Origin: an uncultured Pirellulaceae bacterium
GTDB lineage: Bacteria; Planctomycetota; Planctomycetia; Pirellulales; Pirellulaceae
Assembly: GCA_947258905.1 (NCBI GenBank)
Contig: CAMYKF010000312.1
Span: 1-17,335 of the forward strand
Direction: 5' to 3'
DNA length: 17,335 nucleotides
This document shows positions 8,441 to 14,164 of the stretch, piece by piece. The notes under the pieces are model-generated. The model searched no databases, was not told where the DNA came from, and worked only from the letters and a program-made list of their open reading frames with translations. The first letter of the stretch is position 1; every line of letters starts with the position of its first letter. The translations under genes and the position numbers were made by a program.

Positions 8441-8856
8441 TATTTCTTTTCGGTGTCCCGTACCAGCTTCATGCCGTTACAAGGATTTTGCTGACTGCAA
8501 TCAACCGCATTGCTCAAATCGCAAATCCACCATTCACCATTGCATTCGCACAGCTTTTTCGGATCTTCTCCCAGCCCTGGAATTGGCGCGTCGCCAATCT
8601 CAATGTCTGGATCAACCGGTGCAAAAATGAGCAGGGCGATCGATCCAAATGCCCGGAGCAGCCAGCGCGTCTGACCTGCCGGAATGGTTTCGATCTGGAA
8701 TGCGGGGGGCTGCGTACTGCTGACCCAGCTGTCATAGCCAGGGTCGCCTGCATTGTCCTGAGCATATTGAACCGTCGCTTCCGAAGGACTGCTCTGCATC
8801 GCCAGACGCAAATCGCGGTTCGCATTTTCAAGCTTGAGACATCTGGGTTGAGCCAT
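8440..8856 (-). CDS. Small Cys-rich single-pass membrane protein, unknown function
   Basis: I do not recognise a family. The product is 138 residues. Residues 1-64 are polar and rich in Ser, Gln and Asp, without a signal peptide. A hydrophobic stretch at about 65-81 (WLLRAFGSIALLIFAPV) could be a single membrane anchor. The C-terminal tail has five cysteines (103, 105, 112, 120, 126) in a short acidic segment including CNGEWWICDLS, which suggests disulfides or metal binding if it lies outside the cytoplasm. The ATG at 8854-8856 is preferred over an in-frame ATG 33 bases upstream because it has GGAG six bases before it. The gene lies between the ECF sigma gene (65 bp away) and the kinase gene (11 bp away), so it is probably part of that signalling unit. 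A role as membrane-bound sigma regulator or kinase accessory protein is only a guess. Confidence 0.75.
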   Translation of the reverse strand: MAQPRCLKLENANRDLRLAMQSSPSEATVQYAQDNAGDPGYDSWVSSTQPPAFQIETIPAGQTRWLLRAFGSIALLIFAPVDPDIEIGDAPIPGLGEDPKKLCECNGEWWICDLSNAVDCSQQNPCNGMKLVRDTEKK

Positions 8857-8862
8857 GTTTTT

Positions 8863-8866
8863 CTCC
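8863..8866 (-). promoter_or_regulatory. Ribosome binding site deciding the start of the Cys-rich protein
   Basis: GGAG on the minus strand, within CGGAG, six bases before the ATG at 8854-8856. The alternative upstream ATG at 8887-8889 has no comparable site. Confidence 0.65.
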
Positions 8867-8921
8867 GGATCAGGGTTTGAGCAAAACAACGTGGAAAGAT
8901 TCTGTTAATTGCGCCGCGCTT

Positions 8922-9527
8922 TCAAGGACCGGGCGTGACCGACGTCGATAGTTCACTCAGCAATACATGGAACCTGCGCCGCAGTGCCGAATAATCCATG
9001 TCGAGCAGTTGCGCGACCGTTCGCAACGATAATCCGTCCTCAAAAACCATGCCGATGATCTGGCGATCGCGAGCATCGGGCATGTCGGCAATGGCGTTTT
9101 GCAAACGGGCAAGTTCCTCATGTTGAGCGGCAATCGAACTGGGAGTACGTGTATTAGGATCGGCGACAAATAAACTCTCGCCGCTAACCATTAGTTCATC
9201 AGGAATGCGACGATTCGTGTTGCGGGTGCGCCATTGGGCCAACATGGCATTGCGAGCGGTCACGCGTAACCAGCTGTAGAAGGCCGCTGGAATGCCGTCC
9301 TTCTGGTCGACTCCGCGAAAACCGGACAATCCCTTGCACACTCGCAACCACGCTTCCTGAACCAGGTCGTCCTGACTCATTTCCGAATCGTGGGAGAACG
9401 ACAAGGCCCAACGCTGCATGGCTGGCCGGTATGTCTCGAACAATCGAACCCAGACCGTCTGATCGCCGGCAACGGCAGCGCGGATGTCGGACGTCAATTG
9501 TGCATCATCAGACGCCATCGCTCTCAT
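8922..9527 (-). CDS. ECF-type RNA polymerase sigma factor
   Basis: A 201-residue sigma-70 family protein with only regions 2 and 4, the layout of extracytoplasmic-function sigma factors. Region 2 is seen in LFETYRPAMQRWALSF, then DDLVQEAWLRVCKGLSGFRG and the DNA-melting segment FYSWLRVTARNAMLAQWR. Region 4 is the C-terminal helix-turn-helix DRQIIGMVFEDGLSLRTVAQLL followed by DMDYSALRRRFHVLLSEL. No classical zinc-binding or ZAS-type anti-sigma gene is next to it; instead a small membrane protein and a Ser/Thr kinase follow on the same strand, so kinase-linked control is likely. Two ATGs compete, at 9525-9527 and three codons later at 9516-9518. Neither has a clear Shine-Dalgarno site. Confidence 0.9.
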   Translation of the reverse strand: MRAMASDDAQLTSDIRAAVAGDQTVWVRLFETYRPAMQRWALSFSHDSEMSQDDLVQEAWLRVCKGLSGFRGVDQKDGIPAAFYSWLRVTARNAMLAQWRTRNTNRRIPDELMVSGESLFVADPNTRTPSSIAAQHEELARLQNAIADMPDARDRQIIGMVFEDGLSLRTVAQLLDMDYSALRRRFHVLLSELSTSVTPGP

Positions 9528-9597
9528 CTGGGTTAGATGCCAGTGCCAGGGCTGCGCGGCAAAAAAATTCCCGGAGTGGGTAGATATTTTGGAAACT

Positions 9598-9621
9598 CAT
9601 CGCTTCGCTCGCCAAACGATG
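9598..9621. repeat. Inverted repeat in the sigma gene leader region
   Basis: CATCGCTT and AAACGATG flank an 8-base loop. Seven of the eight pairs are standard on the plus strand, the exception being C against A, which becomes a G-U pair in the minus-strand transcript. It lies about 70 bases upstream of the sigma gene start. There is no T-run after it on either strand, so it does not look like a simple terminator. It could be an operator or leader hairpin, or chance. Confidence 0.35.
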
Positions 9622-9730
9622 CCCGTGATTGTAGCGCCGGGGCGACCTGATGGGAACTAACTCAGGTGGCCATGCAGGCGGCATTCATGCGGTTTGGCCG
9701 ACTTGGAAGCGGGGTGGCTTGGTCAGGAGA

Positions 9731-9788
9731 CCGACCCGCAACGGAACGCTCTGGAAGCCAACTCACAACAGAGAGCCCGACCCGCAAC
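9731..9788. repeat. Direct repeat, two 12-base copies
   Basis: CCGACCCGCAAC occurs at 9731-9742 and 9777-9788, 46 bases apart. Each copy is preceded by GAG plus one base, which extends the similarity to 15 of 16. It lies just downstream of the small membrane protein gene. Function unknown. Confidence 0.5.
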
Positions 9789-9800
9789 AGAGCTGGCCGA

Positions 9801-10259
9801 TCAGCGGAGCGAGACGCCGTACAGGAAGAAGATTGCGCCAACAAACAACACTGGCCACATGATCCAGCTGGGCGGCACGAACAACTGGCGGCCTGTCATG
9901 TCCATACGCCCCACGTCCGGGCTGCTGATAAAGCTGCTGCCCGGCGTGCGGTAACTGCCGTTACTGAAGATCCCGCCGCTGCCCGAGTTGTAGCCGGCCT
10001 GGTCGGTGCGGTAGTAGGGCCACGATTGGCCGGGCGGACGGGAAGTGGAATTGGCGTATCGCGTAATGCCGGAGCCGCCAGTGTTGCCGCCGAACAGGCC
10101 GCCTCCGTTGCCATTGAAGTAACTGCCGTTGTTGTCGGCAAAATTCTCATTGAAAATTCGTGTTGCCGTTGGATTCAGCAACCAGGATTTGACCAGAAAC
10201 AGCTCCGCACCAAAAAAAGTCAGGACCAATCCCAGAGTCATCGCAGCGGTTTTCGACAT
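9801..10259 (-). CDS. Small membrane protein with two transmembrane segments and a Gly/Asn/Ser-rich linker
   Basis: I do not recognise a family. The 152 residues begin with a hydrophobic segment at about 7-27 (MTLGLVLTFFGAELFLVKSW) and end with a second one at about 128-149 (IMWPVLFVGAIFFLYGVSL). Between them is a low-complexity stretch of roughly 90 residues rich in Gly, Asn, Ser and Tyr, for example NGNGGGLFGGNTGGSG. This sandwich is unlikely by chance and supports a real gene. The linker is probably disordered and on one side of the membrane. The start ATG at 10257-10259 has a GAGG about 11 bases upstream, slightly far. It stands alone, divergent from the acyltransferase/synthetase gene and 273 bp upstream of the sigma gene. 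Function cannot be inferred. Confidence 0.75.
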   Translation of the reverse strand: MSKTAAMTLGLVLTFFGAELFLVKSWLLNPTATRIFNENFADNNGSYFNGNGGGLFGGNTGGSGITRYANSTSRPPGQSWPYYRTDQAGYNSGSGGIFSNGSYRTPGSSFISSPDVGRMDMTGRQLFVPPSWIMWPVLFVGAIFFLYGVSLR

Positions 10260-10498
10260 CGCGTGGCAAACCTCAAAACAGGGGTTGATTTGATCGCCGG
10301 CGGCATCTGGCCAGTCGGATCAGTGACGGATCAGTGACATTACCTGTATCGATTCGCCAACCGTCAGGGCTTTACCAGCCCGCAAGAATTGCCGGATAAC
10401 GCGATCCTGAGCGAGGTAGCGATTGCGATTCTCGTGAATTGCGGTCCGCGTTAAGATAACGCCATAAATTTTCAGCTCCGCCGCTGGCCCCTTGATTG
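10260..10498. other. Divergent intergenic region
   Basis: About 240 bases between the leftward membrane protein gene and the rightward acyltransferase/synthetase gene, so promoters for both are expected here. I did not find a convincing promoter for either. It contains the 11-base tandem duplication at 10316-10338 and AT-richer sequence at about 10453-10472 close to the rightward gene. Confidence 0.5.
10316..10338. repeat. Tandem duplication of 11 bases
   Basis: CGGATCAGTGA at 10316-10326 is repeated without change at 10327-10337, and the match continues one more base. It is non-coding and resembles the other short tandem duplications at 12806-12833 and 13841-13870. Confidence 0.85.
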
Positions 10499-12820
10499 AT
10501 GTTCGAGCTGCTCGTTACCACCGACCCATTGTTGATTTCGCGGGAACCTGCCCTCCTGGCGATTCTGCTGGCGGCACCGTTTTTGGTGTCGGCGGTCTGG
10601 AAATGGCACCAGTACCTGTTTCAGTACTTCAACGCATTCCTGTTCCACTGCCTGTATCGGATCAAGGTCAGGGGGCGCGAGAACTGGCCGGCTGAAGGCG
10701 GCGCGGTAATCGTGGCCAATCACAGTACCTGGATCGATGGATGTCTGGTCATGGTCTCGGTGCCCCGTTGCACGCGCATGATAGCCTCGCTCGGCAACTT
10801 CAACGGCCCGTTCATGAGGTGGCTGGCCTGGTACACGGGCATCATCCTGATTACCGGCGGGCCCAAGTCATTGCGACGCGGCATTCAAATTGCGCGCGAG
10901 GCGCTTGAGGACGATGAGCTGGTCGGGATTTTCCCCGAAGGCGGCATCACGCGGACCTGCCAGATCCAGTCCTTTCGGCCAGGTGTGATGAAACTGCTCG
11001 ACGACATCGATGTCCCGGTCATTCCCATGTATATCGACCAGACGTGGGGCAGCATGTACAGTTACTCAGGTGGCAAGGCGGGTTTGAAATGGCCCGATGC
11101 GATCCGTCGAAAGTTCACCGTTAACGTGGGCAAGCCTCTTGAAAACCCGCAGTCTCTCCATGAAATCCGTCAGGCCCTTCAGGAATTGGGAGCTCGTTGC
11201 GTGTCCGACAGACAACCTCCATTTGTGGCGCCTGCCCGCGCCTTTGTGCGCTCCTGCAAGAAACGCAAGTTCAGGCTGAAGGTTGCCGACTCGGCAGGAA
11301 CCGAGGCGACCGGCGGGTCCTTGCTGATGCGCAGCCTGATTCTGCGGCGCATGCTCAACAAGCATGTGCTCGACGCGGATGAACAGCACGTGGGCGTGCT
11401 GATTCCGCCGTCGGTGGGCGGCGTGGTCACCAATATGGCGCTGGCCCTGGATCGCCGAGTGGCCGTGAACCTGAACTACACGGTCTCCAATGCGATCATG
11501 AACGAGTGCATTCGCAAGGCCGGAATCCGGCACGTGCTGACCAGCAAAAAGGTAATGGAAAAATTCGACTTCCAGTTCGATTGCGAAGTCTTCTATCTGG
11601 AGGACCTGCGGGAAAAACTGGGTCTGATGGACAAACTGGCTGGCGTGACCGGTGCCTTTGTCACGCCCAGGCGTTTGCTGGAGGCGTCGCTGGGTCTGGG
11701 CAAGTGCCGCAAGGATGACGTGCTGACCATTATCTTTACGTCGGGATCCACCGGCGTGCCCAAAGGCGTCATGCTGACCAACGAGAACATCGCCACGAAT
11801 GTCGATGCCATCGATCAGGTGGTAAAGCTGAACTCGCAAGATACGCTGATCGGCATCCTGCCCTTCTTTCATTCGTTTGGCTACACGGTCACGTTGTGGG
11901 GCACCATGTCGCTGGACATTGCCGCCGCCTATCATTTCAGCCCGCTGGATGCCCAGCAGATTGGCAAATTGTGCGAGAAATACAACGTCAGTATCCTGCT
12001 GTCGACGCCTACGTTTTTGCGTCGGTATCTGCGCAAGTGCACTCCGGAACAGTTTCACAACCTCGATGTTGTCGTGGCCGGTGCCGAAAAACTGCCGGTG
12101 GAAATCTGCGATGCGTTTGAAAAGAAATTTGGTGTGCGACCGATCGAAGGCTACGGCGCGACCGAATTGTCGCCGCTGGTTTCGGTCAATGTGCCGCCAT
12201 CGCGTCGCGGCGACAATTACATGGTGGACTGCAAGGAAGGTACGGTGGGACGCCCGGTTCCCAACGTGGCCGCAAAAATTACCGACGTCGATACCGGCGA
12301 GGTGCTGGGCGCCAACGCAGAGGGCAATCTGTGGATTACCGGCCCCAACGTGATGAAGGGCTATCTCAAAGAGCCGGAAAAGACCGGCGAAGCCATTCAG
12401 GATGGCTGGTACGATACCGGTGACATGGCCCTGATCGACGATGACGGGTTTATCAAGATCACGGGTCGCCTCAGTCGTTTTTCCAAAATTGGCGGCGAGA
12501 TGGTGCCGCATGTGATCATCGAGGATACATTGTCAGGATTGCTGGACGAAGACGAACAGGATGACTTGCGGTTTGCCGTGACGTCCGTTCCGGACGAGAA
12601 AAAGGGCGAGCGGCTGGTCGTGTTGCATACGGAGGTAAAAAAGGTCCCGGCCGATTATTGCCAGGGCTTGACCCAGGCCGGACTTCCCAATCTGTTTGTT
12701 CCCGCCGCGAATTGTTTTTATCGGGTTGAAGAATTGCCATTGCTGGGAACCGGTAAACTGGATTTGCGCGCCATGAAAAAACTGGCCCTTGAATTGGCCA
12801 GTGAGAAAAGCACGAAATAA
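10499..12820 (+). CDS. aas: Bifunctional lysophospholipid acyltransferase / acyl-[ACP] synthetase (Aas-like)
   Basis: Membrane-associated enzyme of 773 residues that joins two activities: activating a fatty acid with ATP and transferring the acyl group to a lysophospholipid. The N-terminal PlsC domain has the HX4D motif NHSTWID (74-80), FPEGG (144-148) with FRPGVMKL downstream, and PVIPMYID (172-179). A hydrophobic stretch at 11-33 may anchor it. The C-terminal AMP-binding domain has TSGSTGVPKG (413-422), GYGATELSPLVSVN, GWYDTGD and the C-terminal GTGKLDLRAM with the adenylation lysine. E. coli Aas (719 residues) has the same order; the LplT transporter domain fused in some relatives is absent. 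The start is ATG at 10499; a TTG directly before it could also be used, and neither has a Shine-Dalgarno site. It is followed 25 bp later by asd on the same strand. Confidence 0.9.
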   Translation: MFELLVTTDPLLISREPALLAILLAAPFLVSAVWKWHQYLFQYFNAFLFHCLYRIKVRGRENWPAEGGAVIVANHSTWIDGCLVMVSVPRCTRMIASLGNFNGPFMRWLAWYTGIILITGGPKSLRRGIQIAREALEDDELVGIFPEGGITRTCQIQSFRPGVMKLLDDIDVPVIPMYIDQTWGSMYSYSGGKAGLKWPDAIRRKFTVNVGKPLENPQSLHEIRQALQELGARCVSDRQPPFVAPARAFVRSCKKRKFRLKVADSAGTEATGGSLLMRSLILRRMLNKHVLDADEQHVGVLIPPSVGGVVTNMALALDRRVAVNLNYTVSNAIMNECIRKAGIRHVLTSKKVMEKFDFQFDCEVFYLEDLREKLGLMDKLAGVTGAFVTPRRLLEASLGLGKCRKDDVLTIIFTSGSTGVPKGVMLTNENIATNVDAIDQVVKLNSQDTLIGILPFFHSFGYTVTLWGTMSLDIAAAYHFSPLDAQQIGKLCEKYNVSILLSTPTFLRRYLRKCTPEQFHNLDVVVAGAEKLPVEICDAFEKKFGVRPIEGYGATELSPLVSVNVPPSRRGDNYMVDCKEGTVGRPVPNVAAKITDVDTGEVLGANAEGNLWITGPNVMKGYLKEPEKTGEAIQDGWYDTGDMALIDDDGFIKITGRLSRFSKIGGEMVPHVIIEDTLSGLLDEDEQDDLRFAVTSVPDEKKGERLVVLHTEVKKVPADYCQGLTQAGLPNLFVPAANCFYRVEELPLLGTGKLDLRAMKKLALELASEKSTK

Positions 12821-12833
12821 AAGCACGAAATAA
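12806..12833 (+). repeat. 13-base tandem duplication across the aas stop codon
   Basis: The unit AAAGCACGAAATA is repeated with period 13 from 12806 to 12833. The first copy ends the acyltransferase/synthetase gene with TAA at 12818-12820; the second copy carries another TAA at 12831-12833 in a different frame. The extra copy lengthens the gap to asd. Confidence 0.9.
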
Positions 12834-12845
12834 CGGGGGGATCCG

Positions 12846-13877
12846 GTGCAACTTCCGCGACTTGCTGTCGTCGGCGCCACAGGTGCCGTGGGAACCATCG
12901 TACGGCAATTGCTCGACGAGCGGGACTTTGCATGCCATTCGATTCGCTTCTTTGGATCGCCAGGAAAAACCGCTTCCGGGCGGACGTTGATGTTTCGCGG
13001 CCAGGCCGTCCCGGTGGAACCACTGGTGCCTGACAGGATTCACGACATCGATCTGGCGATTGCCAGTACGCCTGATGAGGTGGCCGTGGAATGCGCTCCG
13101 TGGTTTGTTGAACAGGGCGGTGTGGTGGTCGACGAGAGTGCGGCTCATCGGATGCGGGATGACGTGCCGCTGGTGGTCCCCGAAATCAACGCTGACGCTG
13201 TGGCCGGTCACTCGGGCATCATTGCCAGCCCCAATTGCAGCACCACGCAGCTGGTGCTGTGTCTGGGTCCGATTCAGCGCGAATTTGGAATTCGCCGCGT
13301 CGTCGTGACCACCTGCCAATCCGCCAGCGGCGCCGGCGATGCGGCGCGGCAGGAATTGCTGACCGGCACTCGCGAGCTGTTGTCCGGCCAGCCACATCAA
13401 AACAAACAGTTTGAGCATCCGCTACCCATGAACCTGTGGCCCAAGATCGGCCGGATCCTGGAAAACGGATCGACCAGCGAGGAACACAAAATGGTGCTGG
13501 AGTCACGCAAGATTCTCGGCGATGACAATCTGCGTATGGCGGTGACTTGCGTGCGGGTACCGGTTGAAAACTGTCACAGTGAAGCGGTATTCGTGGAGAC
13601 GGAGCAACCAGTAGCACCACAACAAGTCAGCGAGTTGTTTCGCGAAAGTCCCGGAATCACGGTGCTGGACGATCCGGCAGCACTGCGATTGCCTGCGCCG
13701 ATTCAATGCTCGGGCCACGATGACGTCTTTGTCGGCAGGATCCGCCGCGACGATTCGGTGGAACACGGTGTCGCATTCTGGTGCGTGAGCGATAATCTGC
13801 GAAAAGGAGCTGCCACCAATGCCGCACAAATCGCCGAATTACTTGTGGAAAATAGACTTGTGGAAAATAGCCGCTGA
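12846..13877 (+). CDS. asd: Aspartate-semialdehyde dehydrogenase
   Basis: Reduces L-aspartyl-4-phosphate to aspartate semialdehyde with NADPH, the step between aspartate kinase and homoserine dehydrogenase, and the branch to lysine/diaminopimelate. The 343 residues match the family. Motifs are the NADP loop VVGATGAVG (8-16), the catalytic Cys131 in SPNCSTTQ, SASGAG (159-164), EEHKMVLESRKIL (212-224), and RVPVENCHSEAV (237-248) with His244 as the acid/base residue. Two conserved spots differ from the usual form: DESAAHRM where DNSSAFRM is common, and CHSE where GHSE is common. The start is GTG at 12846 with a G-rich site (GGGGGG) five bases upstream. The last ten codons contain a tandem duplication (LVENR, LVENS). 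It follows aas by 25 bp and precedes the riboswitch-led operon that encodes the enzymes on either side of it in the pathway. Confidence 0.95.
   Translation: MQLPRLAVVGATGAVGTIVRQLLDERDFACHSIRFFGSPGKTASGRTLMFRGQAVPVEPLVPDRIHDIDLAIASTPDEVAVECAPWFVEQGGVVVDESAAHRMRDDVPLVVPEINADAVAGHSGIIASPNCSTTQLVLCLGPIQREFGIRRVVVTTCQSASGAGDAARQELLTGTRELLSGQPHQNKQFEHPLPMNLWPKIGRILENGSTSEEHKMVLESRKILGDDNLRMAVTCVRVPVENCHSEAVFVETEQPVAPQQVSELFRESPGITVLDDPAALRLPAPIQCSGHDDVFVGRIRRDDSVEHGVAFWCVSDNLRKGAATNAAQIAELLVENRLVENSR
13841..13870 (+). repeat. 15-base in-frame tandem duplication at the asd 3' end
   Basis: ACTTGTGGAAAATAG is present twice in perfect tandem at 13841-13855 and 13856-13870. Being 15 bases it keeps the frame and adds five residues to the C-terminus of the dehydrogenase, just before the TGA at 13875-13877. 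Confidence 0.95.
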
Positions 13878-13916
13878 CGGCGTGGCGGGGATGGCGGCCC
13901 AATTTTTAATTCCTGG

Positions 13917-13945
13917 TTGACATTCTTCGCGACAGTCGCAATACT
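13917..13945 (+). promoter_or_regulatory. Sigma-70-type promoter of the riboswitch-led operon
   Basis: A consensus -35 box TTGACA (13917-13922) and a -10 box AATACT (13940-13945, four of six to consensus) are separated by 17 bases. The predicted transcript start is near 13951-13953, a few bases before the first strand of the riboswitch P1 helix. This fit between promoter and RNA supports both calls and indicates that the methionine operon has its own transcript, separate from asd. Confidence 0.7.
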
Positions 13946-13956
13946 GCCCCGACAAG

Positions 13957-14063
13957 TGCATCAAGAGTCCTGAGGACGTTAAGCGTTTCCCAGGCGGCAA
14001 CCGAGTGCGATAGCTTTTTCGTACCGCGGTGCCGAGGCCAGCCCCAATTGGGGGAACGATGCG
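13957..14063 (+). promoter_or_regulatory. SAM-I-clan riboswitch aptamer (SAM-I or SAM-I/IV type)
   Basis: The stretch can be folded by hand into the S-adenosylmethionine aptamer. P1 pairs UGCAUC (13957-13962) with GAUGCG (14058-14063). The conserved AAGAG follows (13963-13967). P2 pairs CCUG (13969-13972) with CAGG (13991-13994), with a short upper stem and loop UUAAG. The conserved GGCAACC core (13996-14002) pairs with GGUGCC (14028-14033) as outer P3, leaving one bulged A as in SAM-I; inner P3 pairs GUGCGA (14005-14010) with UCGUAC (14019-14024). P4 is a CCCC/GGGG hairpin (14042-14053) with CCAGC before it and GGAA after it, closely like SAM-I. I see no K-turn in P2 and no clear P2-loop pseudoknot, so it may be the SAM-I/IV variant. 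It precedes a trans-sulfuration gene, the expected target. Confidence 0.82.
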
Positions 14064-14164
14064 GTTCGGACAACACGCTGGTTATCCGGGCAAAATTGAC
14101 AGCGATGGTCGTTGTCGACCCACTTTGTCTGGCCAGACTCCTGATGTCGTGAGGACAACGCGAC
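14064..14164 (+). promoter_or_regulatory. Probable riboswitch expression platform with ribosome binding site
   Basis: The leader between aptamer and start codon carries GAGGA (14151-14155) nine bases before the ATG at 14165. GUUGUC (14111-14116) can pair with GACAAC at 14069-14074, next to P1, or with GACAAC at 14154-14159, which covers the end of the ribosome binding site. ATGTCG (14144-14149) can also pair with CGACAT (14161-14166), putting the binding site in a loop with the start codon in the arm. A perfect local hairpin GGTCG-TTGT-CGACC (14107-14120) competes with these. There is no hairpin followed by a T-run, so control of translation is more likely than termination. Confidence 0.5.

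Larger units (their letters stand above)
9528..9800. other. Intergenic region between the sigma gene and the small membrane protein gene
   Basis: About 270 bases without a convincing gene. It should hold the promoter of the sigma gene on the minus strand, but I could not identify a convincing -35/-10 pair. It contains an inverted repeat at 9598-9621 and a spaced direct repeat at 9731-9788. Open frames crossing it have no family features. Confidence 0.6.

Noticed and set aside
7349..8494. A 381-codon open frame on the plus strand
   Set aside because: Antisense to the kinase domain, zinc-ribbon-like region and start of the kinase gene, all of which are well supported. No recognisable motifs.
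9666..10337. A 223-codon plus-strand open frame rich in Ala and Val
   Set aside because: Antisense to the small membrane protein, whose two hydrophobic ends and low-complexity linker make the minus strand the better reading.
11066..12511. A 481-codon open frame on the minus strand
   Set aside because: It lies wholly inside the aas coding region, which has clear motifs along its length. The antisense translation is His/Gln-rich and has no family features.
14107..14120. Perfect GGTCG/CGACC hairpin, considered as an intrinsic terminator of the riboswitch
   Set aside because: A five-pair stem with no T-run after it is too weak for an intrinsic terminator; it is kept only as a competing local fold.
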